Positions 7,977-16,021 of a stretch of DNA of 34,937 nt are shown here, one piece after another. Numbering within the stretch: position 1 is the stretch's first letter; each line of letters opens with the position of its first letter. Under the pieces are notes generated by a model. The model did no database searches. It was not told the DNA's origin and was given only the letters and a program-made list of their open reading frames with translations. A program made the translations under genes and the position numbers. The stretch comes from Candidatus Omnitrophota bacterium (GTDB lineage Bacteria; Hinthialibacterota; Hinthialibacteria; OLB16), in assembly GCA_020632575.1 (NCBI GenBank), contig JACKFH010000038.1:1-34937 (forward strand), given 5' to 3'.

Positions 7977-9526
7977 ATGAATCAGACCGCGCATGGTCAT
8001 GACAAAAATCAATTGCTTTTATTTTGGGGGTGTTTCTTCGCCCTAATCGCCACGGCTTTCGGATTCATCATCCGGGCGCAAATCATCGGGGACTGGGAAC
8101 TCCAGTTCAATCTCACGGAGACACAAAAAGGCGAGATCCTCGGTGTGGGTCTTTGGCCTTTCGCCCTCAGCATCGTTCTTTTCAGTTTGGTCATCGATAG
8201 AATTGGTTATGGAAAGACCCTCGTATTCGCCTTTATTTGCCATGGACTCTCCGCCCTGATCACCATCCAGGCGGACGGATACAGGTGGCTTTATATCGGC
8301 ACTTTTTTGGCCGCTCTGGGCAATGGCACAGTTGAGGCTGTGATCAACCCAGTGGTTGCCACCATGTTCTCAAAAGAAAAGACCAAGTGGTTGAACATTC
8401 TTCACGCCGGATGGCCGGGAGGACTGGTTTTAGGAGGGGTTATCGCCATCTACATGGGGACTATGGACTGGCGTTACAAAGTGGCATTGATCTTCATACC
8501 AATGGCGATATACGCAGTCCTTCTCATTGGCCGTCACTTCCCCCCAACGAACGTGTCGCGGCTGGCGTTTCCTATCGGGACATGCTGAAGGAGGCTGGAG
8601 TTGTAGGCGCGTTTGTTATCATCTTCTTGATGGTTCGGGAGGTCGGCCGGTTCTTTGAAATCGCGATGGCGATCCAGTATGCGGTGATCGTTGTTCTGAC
8701 TGTCGCGTATGGCGCGTATGTAAGGTCCATTGGTCGGCCAATGTTCATCTTCCTGATTCTTATCATGATCCCTCTCGCGACAACCGAATTGGGAACTGAC
8801 AGTTGGATCACTGATTTGATGAGGCCCGCCATGGAGAATCTCGGCATGAATGCGGGATGGGTGCTTGTATACACCTCTTTCATCATGATGGTTCTCAGAT
8901 TTTCAGCCGGAAAGATCGTCCACAGAATTTCGCCTCTAGGTCTCCTCGCGGTTAGCGCTGTTGTGGCCTGCATCGGTCTGCTTTTCCTCTCAAAAGCCAC
9001 AGGTGCCGCCATCCTGATCGCCGCCACCATTTACGGTTTCGGAAAAACCTTCTTCTGGCCCACGATGTTGGGCGTGGTGGCCGAGCAATTCCCCAAAGGA
9101 GGGGCTCTTACCCTTAACATGATCGCGGGTGTGGGAATGCTCGGTGTCGGTATCGTCGGGAGCGTTTTCCTTGGGTATATCCAAGACACGTCCGTCTATG
9201 CCGAGCTGGGAGAACAACGTCCCGAGATCCAAAGTCAGATCGGGATCGAGCAGAACAGCGTGTTTGGAACCTATCACTCGATCGATTTGGACAAACTCGC
9301 GGCGCTGCCTGAAGCCGACCAAGAGGAAATTGCCCAGATTCAGGCCGATGGCAAGAAAGCGGCGTTGGCCACCGTCGCCATTTTTCCCGTCATTATGTTC
9401 ATCTGCTACATGATCCTGATCTTCTACTTCAAGTCAAAAGGCGGATACCAGGCTCAAGAACTGGTTGGTCACGCCGCCACCGATGAAAAGTATACAGGTG
9501 GCGTCGAAGGACCCGCTGACGCTTGA
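7977..9526 (+). CDS. MFS transporter (sugar/nucleoside symporter-like), frameshifted
   Basis: A 12-helix-type major facilitator. ATG 7977 has GGAGGAGGT immediately upstream. The first half reads LLLFWGCFFALIATAFGFII, then LGVGLWPFALSIVLFSLVID, then GNGTVEAVINPVVATMFSKE and WLNILHAGWPGGLVLGG. The last is a motif I associate with planctomycete-type sugar MFS carriers. At the C run 8540-8545 one C appears missing: the first frame ends at 8588, and the second continues as FPPNERVAAGVSYRDMLKEAG through six further membrane segments to 9526. Rejoined length is about 516 residues. The gene is divergent from the isomerase/epimerase, so import and first-step metabolism of one sugar is the likely pairing. 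A terminator hairpin follows at 9555-9583. Confidence 0.88.
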
Positions 9527-9554
9527 AATCCGCCATTGTTATTGGTTGACCTTG

Positions 9555-9583
9555 AGGGGCGCTCGGGAACGGGCGCCCCTTTC
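9555..9583 (+). terminator. Rho-independent terminator after the MFS gene
   Basis: AGGGGCGC (9555-9562) and GCGCCCCT (9573-9580) form a perfect 8-bp GC-rich stem with a 10-base loop, followed by a short T stretch. It lies 28 bases after the MFS stop. Confidence 0.75.
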
Positions 9584-9655
9584 ATCTTATCAGGGCGGTC
9601 CGTTTCCTTATAATCATTGAAGTTTCATACTTACCACTGAGTTGAGGATGCCACC

Positions 9656-10501
9656 ATGTTGCGATCGATTCTTTTTCCATTGGATGCCACAGAGGCGAGC
9701 GACTACGCGGGGGAGACCGCCATTCAACTTTCCAAAAAGTTCAATGAGAAGGGGACTCCTATTCACCTTTCGGCGTTGGGAGTCGTGGATCGTCCCGGAA
9801 TCGAAAGACCGGAGCCGACTCCAATGGGCGCCGGTGGATTCAAAGAGAAACGAGATCACACCTTGCTTGCCGACGCACGCGAGAAGATTTCCAATTCGCT
9901 AAAGAATTACGAAGCGAGATGCAAAAAAGCCGGGGTGGAGTGTGAATTTCTACAGCGCGAGGGAGATCCCGAGGAGCAGATCACGGACGCGGCATTGATC
10001 CATGACGCGATTGTTGTGGGCAAGGAGACCAATTTTCATTTCGAGACTTCCGAATCGACCGGCGAAACCGTCGGAAATCTGATTCGTAACCATCCACGCC
10101 CCACTCTGCTGACCCCGACAAAAGCTCCCGCGGGCGGCAACACGCTTATCGCCTATGATGCGAGCATCGCTTGTTCGCATTCCCTTCATTTCTGGCTTCT
10201 TCTCGGGCTGCCTCTGATCGGAGGAGAGGTTCATATTGTCAGTGTCGACAAGGACCACGAGCGAGCGACCGGCCTATGCGAAGAGGCCCGGTCTTTCCTT
10301 GCCACTCACGATGTCCAAGCGAAGGTCCATCCGGTGGAATCCAGCGATGTTGTCTCGAGCCTGCTTGAGGTGGCCGGCAAGATTGCGGCGGGGACGATGG
10401 TCATGGGGGCCTATGGAACCAGCGGCCTTAAAGCCGCCTTCTTTGGCTCCTCCACGAAGAAACTGATTGAGGCTTCGCCGTACACGCTGTTTATTTCCTA
10501 G
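9656..10501 (+). CDS. Tandem universal stress protein
   Basis: 281 residues with two Usp domains. The first (about 1-150) opens with MLRSILFPLDATEASDYA, the usual first strand and acidic residue. It has lost a clear ATP-binding loop. The second (about 155-281) opens with NTLIAYDASIACSHS and carries the nucleotide loop GAYGTSGLKAAFFGSS, which fits G-2x-G-9x-G-S, then ends SPYTLFIS. Usp proteins bind ATP or AMP and help survival under stress in the cytoplasm. The arrangement of one degenerate and one binding domain is common in two-domain Usps. The gene is monocistronic between a terminator (9555) and the DUF104/VapC pair. A TATAAT box at 9609-9614 could serve it, but no clear -35 is seen. Confidence 0.93.
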   Translation: MLRSILFPLDATEASDYAGETAIQLSKKFNEKGTPIHLSALGVVDRPGIERPEPTPMGAGGFKEKRDHTLLADAREKISNSLKNYEARCKKAGVECEFLQREGDPEEQITDAALIHDAIVVGKETNFHFETSESTGETVGNLIRNHPRPTLLTPTKAPAGGNTLIAYDASIACSHSLHFWLLLGLPLIGGEVHIVSVDKDHERATGLCEEARSFLATHDVQAKVHPVESSDVVSSLLEVAGKIAAGTMVMGAYGTSGLKAAFFGSSTKKLIEASPYTLFIS

Positions 10502-10507
10502 ATTATT

Positions 10508-10540
10508 TTGACTTCTTGGATGGTTTGGCCTAACCGGTTA
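10508..10540 (+). promoter_or_regulatory. Candidate promoter with palindromic operator of the DUF104/VapC pair
   Basis: TTGACT (10508-10513) is followed after 17 bases by TAACCG, which is part of the perfect 10-bp palindrome TAACCGGTTA (10531-10540), 36 bases before the antitoxin start. Antitoxins of this class usually repress their own promoter by binding a short palindrome. The -10 match is poor, so this is a candidate only. Confidence 0.35.
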
Positions 10541-10576
10541 AACTGTAAAGAAAGTGTCGTGGAGGAGGTCGCTGCG

Positions 10577-10819
10577 ATGAAGAGAACAATTGAGGCGGTT
10601 TATGAGAACGGGACCCTTCGCCCACTTTCTGACCTCGAACTTAGTGAAAATGAGAAGGTTCAGGTCACAATCGAGTCGTCGTCCCGTCCAATCCAATCTC
10701 AGACCGACATCCCCTCACTCCGAGACCTTTTTGGTTCGATATCCCATGAAGAATGCGACCGGATGAGCCAAGCGATCGAGGACGCCTTCGAGCGAGTGGA
10801 TTTGGATGAATGGAAATAG
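10577..10819 (+). CDS. DUF104/AF2212-like antitoxin
   Basis: 80 residues. The N-terminus MKRTIEAVYENGTLRPLSDL is the DUF104 (AF2212-like) barrel signature, with the conserved 'Y-E-x-G-x-L-x-P' core, followed by ELSENEKVQVTIE. The C-terminal half is an acidic tail that would contact the toxin (EECDRMSQAIEDAFERVDL). ATG 10577 follows GGAGGAGGT; an upstream in-frame start at 10508 is rejected because it precedes the ribosome site. The end overlaps the VapC start by 14 bases. By family it is the antidote to the PIN-domain toxin next to it and probably an autorepressor. Confidence 0.9.
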   Translation: MKRTIEAVYENGTLRPLSDLELSENEKVQVTIESSSRPIQSQTDIPSLRDLFGSISHEECDRMSQAIEDAFERVDLDEWK

Positions 10820-11198
10820 GGTCCTCCTTGACACTAATGCCGTAATCGCATTCTTCGACGGTGTCCCTGCTGCTGAGGGAGCCATTTGGAGTTTTGAGAA
10901 TCGTTCAGTCCCAGTCATTGTCGTAGGGGAATTACGGTTTGGCGCCCTAAGGTCACATAAGGTCACCGAGAATCTTTCCAAAATCGACTGGTTTGTCAGC
11001 CAATGTGAGGTTCTCACTGTCCAAAATCAAACTGCTATTGAATACGCAAGGATTCGAAACGATCTTATGAGAAAGGGAAGGCCGATTCCTGAGAATGATA
11101 TTTGGATAGCGGCGATGGCCGCCGAATATGAAAGTCCACTGATTACGGTTGACAGTCATTTTGCGCATGTTGCGGGAATCGAGATAATCGGAATCTAG
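10806..11198 (+). CDS. vapC: VapC-type PIN-domain toxin ribonuclease
   Basis: 130 residues of a complete PIN domain. The acidic metal-binding residues are in place: D9 in VLLDTNAVIAFFDG, E42 in VVGELRFGA, D97 in ENDIWIAAMA and D115 in TVDSHFAHV. VapC enzymes cut tRNA or rRNA with Mg or Mn and stop translation. The gene overlaps its DUF104 antitoxin by 14 bases, so the two are co-translated. The coding region is visibly more A+T-rich than the flanking genes, consistent with a mobile toxin-antitoxin cassette. The Sel1-repeat gene follows directly. Confidence 0.93.
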   Translation: MNGNRVLLDTNAVIAFFDGVPAAEGAIWSFENRSVPVIVVGELRFGALRSHKVTENLSKIDWFVSQCEVLTVQNQTAIEYARIRNDLMRKGRPIPENDIWIAAMAAEYESPLITVDSHFAHVAGIEIIGI

Positions 11199-11257
11199 TG
11201 TCAAGTATCAGTTTCTATAATCAACTACCGCCCACGAAAGGACCTACCATTTCCAGC

Positions 11258-12178
11258 ATGAAAAAAGATCCGTACGAAACCACCAGAAACCTTCTCGCGG
11301 AGGGCGATATCGCGGGCGCTTTAGCCATTCTGAATCCTCTCGCAATGCAAGGAGAAGCCGAAGCGCAGTGCATGATGGGACATCTCTATCTGCTCGATTC
11401 CGATGCGGTGACCGGACCACAGGCGCTCGAATGGTTACGTCGTTCGGCGGATCAGGATTTTCCTCCGGCTCTCTATATCCTGAGTTCGCTCCAAAGCGAT
11501 GGCGATGATGGTTTTTTCACAGACGGTCCCAAGACGAATGAGGCTCGCGATATGCTCCGTCGAGCCGCGGACCTCGGCTACGCGCCAGCGCAGCAGACGC
11601 TTGGATCTGTGCTCTGCGATGGGGAGTATGGCTTCGAGCAGAATTTGGCGGAGGGTCGGAAATGGTATGCGGCGGCGGTGAAGCAGGGATTTGTCGACGC
11701 TTTTTTCGACTACGCATGCATGCTCATGGAGGGAGAGGGAGGGGAGGCCGATCCAGAGACCGGAATGCGACTCCTTCATGAGGGAGCCAAACAATCCGAC
11801 TTCTATTGCGCGGATTTTCTGGCCGAGATCTATTCCGAGGGTCTTTTCGGAATCGAGAAGAACCCGGACTTGTCGGGGGAGTTCCAGGATTTAGCGGAGG
11901 AAATTGACGCCGAACTCGACGATTCGATTCCGGACCCATCGGAGCTGCTCCAAGTAACTCAGGGGTTGACGCCAATCGTCAACCGAATCGAAGAGGTCGC
12001 GGGAGAAGAGGCCGGCAAGGAGTTTTTGTCGATTTTTATGCGGAACTGTTTAAGCGAGGAAGATCTAAGCAAAGAAATCGAGGATTTTTTTCAAGGATTG
12101 ACCAGCCAAATGAGCGAGGCGGAGGTCAATGAATTCACAAACCTCCTCGAAGACGCCTTCCGATCTTTGGAGGGATAG
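11258..12178 (+). CDS. Sel1-like repeat (TPR-type) protein
   Basis: 306 residues from ATG 11258; a GTG at 11198 overlapping the VapC stop would add 20 residues and cannot be excluded, since neither start has a strong ribosome site. Residues about 30-205 contain four Sel1-like helical repeats with the A-x-x-x-L-G / A-x-x-W-x-x-x-A pattern: GEAEAQCMMGHLYL, ALEWLRRSADQDFPPALYI, ARDMLRRAADLGYAPAQQTL, GRKWYAAAVKQGFVDAFFDY. The C-terminal 100 residues are very acidic and helical, with no recognised domain. No signal peptide is seen, so it should be cytoplasmic. Sel1 proteins serve as scaffolds; no partner is evident here. Its stop lies 19 bases from the convergent tadA stop. Confidence 0.85.
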   Translation: MKKDPYETTRNLLAEGDIAGALAILNPLAMQGEAEAQCMMGHLYLLDSDAVTGPQALEWLRRSADQDFPPALYILSSLQSDGDDGFFTDGPKTNEARDMLRRAADLGYAPAQQTLGSVLCDGEYGFEQNLAEGRKWYAAAVKQGFVDAFFDYACMLMEGEGGEADPETGMRLLHEGAKQSDFYCADFLAEIYSEGLFGIEKNPDLSGEFQDLAEEIDAELDDSIPDPSELLQVTQGLTPIVNRIEEVAGEEAGKEFLSIFMRNCLSEEDLSKEIEDFFQGLTSQMSEAEVNEFTNLLEDAFRSLEG

Positions 12179-12197
12179 GATTCCGCTATTTGGCGTC

Positions 12198-12686
12198 TCA
12201 TGAGGATAGATTCACACCCTTCTTCACCCTTCTCAATCCCTCGAAAAACCGCGTCAAAATCTCCCCACACTCCTCCGCCATGACACCCGGCGTCACCTCC
12301 ACCCGATGATTGAGGCGTCTGTCCTTAAGCAAGGTGTACAAAGACCGGACGCCACCCGCTTTGGGATCGTCGCAGCCATAGACCAATCGAGGGATTCTCG
12401 CCAATAGGATGGCGCCGCAGCATTGGATACAGGGTTCCAGAGTGACATAGAGGGTGGACTCATCCAAACGCCATCCCCGGATGGTCTGAGCCGCGGCGCG
12501 GATGGCCACCACCTCGGCGTGGCTGGTCGGATCTTGATCGATCTCGCGCCGATTGAAACCTTCGCCGATCACCACACCCTTGCGGACAATGACCGCACCG
12601 ACCGGAACCTCGCCTTCTTGGTAAGCCTTTTGGGCCAATTCGAGCGAACGTTCCATCCAACGGAGATCTTGCGAGACTTGGTTCAA
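12198..12686 (-). CDS. tadA: tRNA-specific adenosine deaminase TadA
   Basis: 162 residues, normal TadA length. Catalytic zinc ligands and general acid are present: H56-A-E58 in TSHAEVVAIRAA, and C86/C89 in LEPCIQCCGA. The N-terminus RWMERSLELAQKAYQEGEVP is the usual first helix. It converts A34 to inosine in tRNA-Arg(ACG). The start used is TTG 12686-12684, which overlaps the stop of the Rieske gene (TTGA); an internal ATG at residue 11 is the alternative. C-terminal residues carry the typical GVMAEECGEILTRFF helix. The adjacent Rieske gene has no known link to tRNA editing, so the operon probably reflects convenience of expression. Confidence 0.93.
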   Translation of the reverse strand: MNQVSQDLRWMERSLELAQKAYQEGEVPVGAVIVRKGVVIGEGFNRREIDQDPTSHAEVVAIRAAAQTIRGWRLDESTLYVTLEPCIQCCGAILLARIPRLVYGCDDPKAGGVRSLYTLLKDRRLNHRVEVTPGVMAEECGEILTRFFEGLRRVKKGVNLSS

Positions 12687-13057
12687 TTTGCGGAATCCGG
12701 TTCGGCGAGGTAGATCCCATCCTTCTCAACCGCGATGGGAACAGCGAACAGCGATTGCCCTTGGCAGGGACCGCTGACACAAAAACCGTCCTTCAGACGA
12801 AACAACGCCCCATGTGTCCGGCAGAGAAAGAGGTTCCCGCTCTCATCGAGCACATCGCCATCCCCCCAATCGAGGGGGACTGCGAGGTGACGGCACCGGT
12901 TCACATAGGAGAGGTAGCCCTCCTCCGTCTTGACTAGAATCGCCTCCACCTCATGACCCTGGACACAGACCATTACGACTTTCGATTCCCCGAAATCCAG
13001 GTCCTCGTGACCCGCGATTTTGTCACCGGGATTGAAGGATTGAAAAGCTTCGCTCAT
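12683..13057 (-). CDS. Rieske-type [2Fe-2S] ferredoxin-like protein
   Basis: 124 residues of a stand-alone Rieske domain. Cluster ligands are C-R-H (RCRHLAVPLDWGDG) and C-R-T-H (LFLCRTHGALFRL), 17-18 residues apart as in soluble Rieske ferredoxins. A C-terminal beta end follows: CVSGPCQGQSLFAVPI. There is no signal peptide or membrane anchor, so it is probably a cytoplasmic electron carrier for an oxygenase or reductase. ATG 13057 is chosen because a longer frame (to 13150) adds non-family residues reaching into the nagB start. Its stop overlaps the tadA start. It is divergent from nagB with only 68 bases between them. Confidence 0.87.
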   Translation of the reverse strand: MSEAFQSFNPGDKIAGHEDLDFGESKVVMVCVQGHEVEAILVKTEEGYLSYVNRCRHLAVPLDWGDGDVLDESGNLFLCRTHGALFRLKDGFCVSGPCQGQSLFAVPIAVEKDGIYLAEPDSAN

Positions 13058-13125
13058 AGTAAACCGATCTTGTTCCAGATTCACTCGGGTGACAAGAATA
13101 GCCTCGTAAGAAAATTGGAGTTGAA

Positions 13126-13941
13126 ATGCGGGTAATTTTCCAACCTTCACAAGACCTTGTCGGCGTTTGGGCCGCGCGGTATGTCGCGAACAAAATCAAC
13201 AAAGCGAAGCCAACTGCCAAGAAACCCTATGTCCTTGGTCTGCCGACCGGATCTTCCCCTCTCGGCATGTACAAAGAACTGGCTCGGCTCAACAAGCGAG
13301 GGAAGGTGTCGTTCAAAAACGTCGTCACTTTCAATATGGACGAGTATGTCGGCCTCGATCCGGACCATCCGCAGAGTTACCACTACTTCATGTGGGAGAA
13401 TTTCTTCGGACACATCGATATCAAGAAAACCAATGTGAACATTCTCAACGGACTCGCCAAAAACTTTGAGAAAGAATGCGAACGATACGAGAAAAAAATT
13501 CAGAGTTACGACGGCATCGACCTCTTTGTGGGCGGAGTCGGCGAGGATGGCCATCTCGCCTTTAACGAACCGGGCTCCTCGCTGGAGTCTCGGACACGGT
13601 TGAAAACCCTCACCGAAGACACCCGCAAAGCAAACGCACGCTTTTTCGCGGATGACATGAACAAAGTCCCCAAACTTGCGTTAACTGTCGGCGTTGGAAC
13701 TGTCATGGATGCCGACCAGATACTGCTTTTGGTTGCCGGTTATCATAAGAGCCGCGCCCTGCAAAAGATCGTCGAGGAGGGGGTCAACCACATGTGGACC
13801 GCCTCCGTCCTCCAACTCCATCAGCATGCGGTGATTGTGGCGGATGACGATTCGGCGGCCGAACTGAAGGTGAGCACCTACAAATACTTCCGTTCGGTCG
13901 AGTCCGCGAACTTCGATCCGGACACGGTCCTGAAGGGATAG
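13126..13941 (+). CDS. nagB: Glucosamine-6-phosphate deaminase
   Basis: 271 residues, close to the length of Escherichia coli NagB (266). It converts glucosamine-6-phosphate to fructose-6-phosphate and ammonia. Catalytic residues align by number with the E. coli enzyme: D72 (FNMDEYVGL), D141 and H143 (GGVGEDGHLAFNEPGSS), and E148. The phosphate loop LGLPTGSSPLGMYKEL is intact. ATG 13126 has GGAG upstream. The DUF4954 gene begins 15 bases after the stop, so the two form an operon that ties DUF4954 to amino-sugar metabolism. No nagA is present in the window. Confidence 0.97.
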   Translation: MRVIFQPSQDLVGVWAARYVANKINKAKPTAKKPYVLGLPTGSSPLGMYKELARLNKRGKVSFKNVVTFNMDEYVGLDPDHPQSYHYFMWENFFGHIDIKKTNVNILNGLAKNFEKECERYEKKIQSYDGIDLFVGGVGEDGHLAFNEPGSSLESRTRLKTLTEDTRKANARFFADDMNKVPKLALTVGVGTVMDADQILLLVAGYHKSRALQKIVEEGVNHMWTASVLQLHQHAVIVADDDSAAELKVSTYKYFRSVESANFDPDTVLKG

Positions 13942-13956
13942 TCCATCGGCAATTCA

Positions 13957-15815
13957 ATGACCGATTTCTCCCACCCGATTCAGAGTTCGATTCTCCTTCC
14001 GGCTCTCAAGAGGGCGGGGAGGTTAACCTTCCCAACACGAGCATTGAGGGAGGAAGAAATTGTCACCCTTCAGCGTCAGGGGTGTCGCAGCGGTTCTTGG
14101 GAACAGATTCAAGTCGCTCTTCACTTTCGCCCGGACCGGATATTCGATGTCGAGTTTCGAGGCGAAATCATCCTGGGAAGATTGTTCGGTTTCGTCGAGT
14201 TGGAGGGTGTTCGGGAGCCCGCGGGGCTATCGCGTGTAACCCTAGACAACGTTTGGCTGGATGATGGCGTCGCCATTCGAGACACGGATCTGATCGCCAA
14301 TTTTCATATCGGCCCGAGAGCCGCCATCATCGGTTGCGGGACCATTCTTCACCAACCCGGCTCCAATTTCGGTGTTGGCTCGCAGATCGCATTGGTTGAA
14401 ACCGGGGGACGTGTCACCCGATCTTACCCCGAAATGACCATTCGCGACGCCGCCAACTCGGCCCGGACTGGGAATATTGCCGGCCTCGCGGAGTATCTGC
14501 GTCGCATCGAAGCTTATGCCGCCCGCGCCGAGTCCCCTACGGTGTCATCGAATCGGGCGCCGCCATTCTGAATGTCCCCCGATTGAAAAACATCTTTATC
14601 GGACAGGACTCGCGAATCATTGGCGTTCAGCACCTATCGGATTCGGTTGTTCTGAGCGATAACTTCCACCCGGTGCATATCGAGGATGGGTCGATCGTCA
14701 CCCGGTCCGTGGTGCAGCCCGGCTGTCACGTCACTCAACAGGCCTTGGTCGAGGACTCCGTCTTGTGCGAGTACAGCAGTGTCGAACGGCATGGAAAGGT
14801 GATGCAATCGATCATCGGTCCCAACTCGAATATCGCCGAGGGGGAGGTGACCTCCTGCCTGGTTGGCCCCTTTGTCGGTTTCCACCATCAAGCCCTGTTG
14901 ATCGGAGTCGTCTGGCCGGAGGGGAAGGGGAATATCGCCTATGGGTGCAACTGCGGATCCAACCACACAGGAAAGGCTCCCGACCAGGAGTTTTGGCCGG
15001 GTGAGGGACTCTTTTTGGGCCTTGGGGTCAATGTAAAGTTTCCGGGAAGTTTTGTTGAAGCGCCCTATTCCATGGTCGCAACTGGGGTGAGTCTTTTGCC
15101 CCAGAAAGTCGAGTACCCATTTTCCCTGATCCTCGACCCTGCCAACCGACCGGATGGAATCCCGCAAGGGTTTAACGAAATCATTCCGGCTTGGGTCCTC
15201 TCCAACAATCTCTTCGCGGTGAAAAGAAATGAGAAGAAATTCAGGGACCGAGACCGGAGCATACGGGCGCAGTTCGACCATCGCATTTTTCGGAAAGAGA
15301 TTGTCGAGTGGATGCTCCGGGCGATAACCCGACTGGAATCAGTCGATCGACTCGAGATCTATACCGAGAAGCATATTCAGGGGATCGGTAAGAATTTTAT
15401 GCGCGAGTCAATTCGATCGAAGGCGGTCGAAGCCTACCGGTTCCATGTTGAGTTCTATGCCTTGGAAGGGTTGTTTTTAAGAGCCCTCGAAAAAGGATCG
15501 CTTTCGACGACAGTCCTTAAGCGAAGGTCGGCAAGCCCTGAGTGGGAGTTTCAGAGAAACTTGATCAAGGAGTTTACTGGCCCCAGGGACCCCAAATCCG
15601 CTCTTGAGAAATACTTGGAAATGCTTCGCCAGATCGCACGAGAGGTCGAGTTCTCCAAGGCCAGGGATGATGAGCGGGGTCAAAAGATCATTCCCGATTA
15701 CCAGGACCATCACATTCTCGCTCATGATCACCCCTTTGTCTCGGCGTTCCGAGAGGAAGTCGAACAGGTCGAGGATCAAGTCTTCGACTTGCTCGAAGAT
15801 TACCCCCAAACCTAA
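13957..15815 (+). CDS. DUF4954 left-handed beta-helix protein, frameshifted
   Basis: Two open stretches make one DUF4954 protein of about 619 residues. The first (13957-14571) reads PALKRAGRLTFPTRALREEE, then VTLDNVWLDDGVAIRDTDLI and GPRAAIIGCGTI. The second, joined if one C is restored in the run 14534-14537, begins YGVIESGAAILNVPRLKNIF. It then has hexapeptide-like rungs (HIEDGSIVTRSVVQPGCHV, EDSVLCEYSSVERHG, IIGPNSNIAEGEV), as in beta-helix acyltransferases. The C-terminal 200 residues are helical. The family has no proven reaction; the rungs and the nagB neighbour suggest nucleotide- or amino-sugar acyl/uridylyl chemistry. A start codon at 14583 exists for the second piece, but it would lack a third of the fold. 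Confidence 0.85.
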
Positions 15816-16021
15816 TCTGCCGGATCAAGAATGGTGCTAGCCTGGATTGGCAAAGCACATATAAGTCTTTGACAACAAAGAACATAAATCGATCCGAAGG
15901 GGAAGCGTCGGCAAAGTAATAGCATTTTGGTACTTTTTTTATTATTATGTGAGTGACTCCTGGTCGAGGGAGTCTGTGAAGTCCTTAAAAACTTGGAACC
16001 TTAAAAGAAGGAGCCTTTCCG

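Noticed and set aside
13081..13092. TCAC-TCGG-GTGA dyad between Rieske and nagB genes
   Set aside because: Four-base arms occur by chance; no repeat of the site elsewhere in the window was noticed.
15955..15974. GACTCC...GGAGTC hairpin in the PFOR leader
   Set aside because: Six base pairs only, no T tract and no resemblance to a riboswitch or attenuator.
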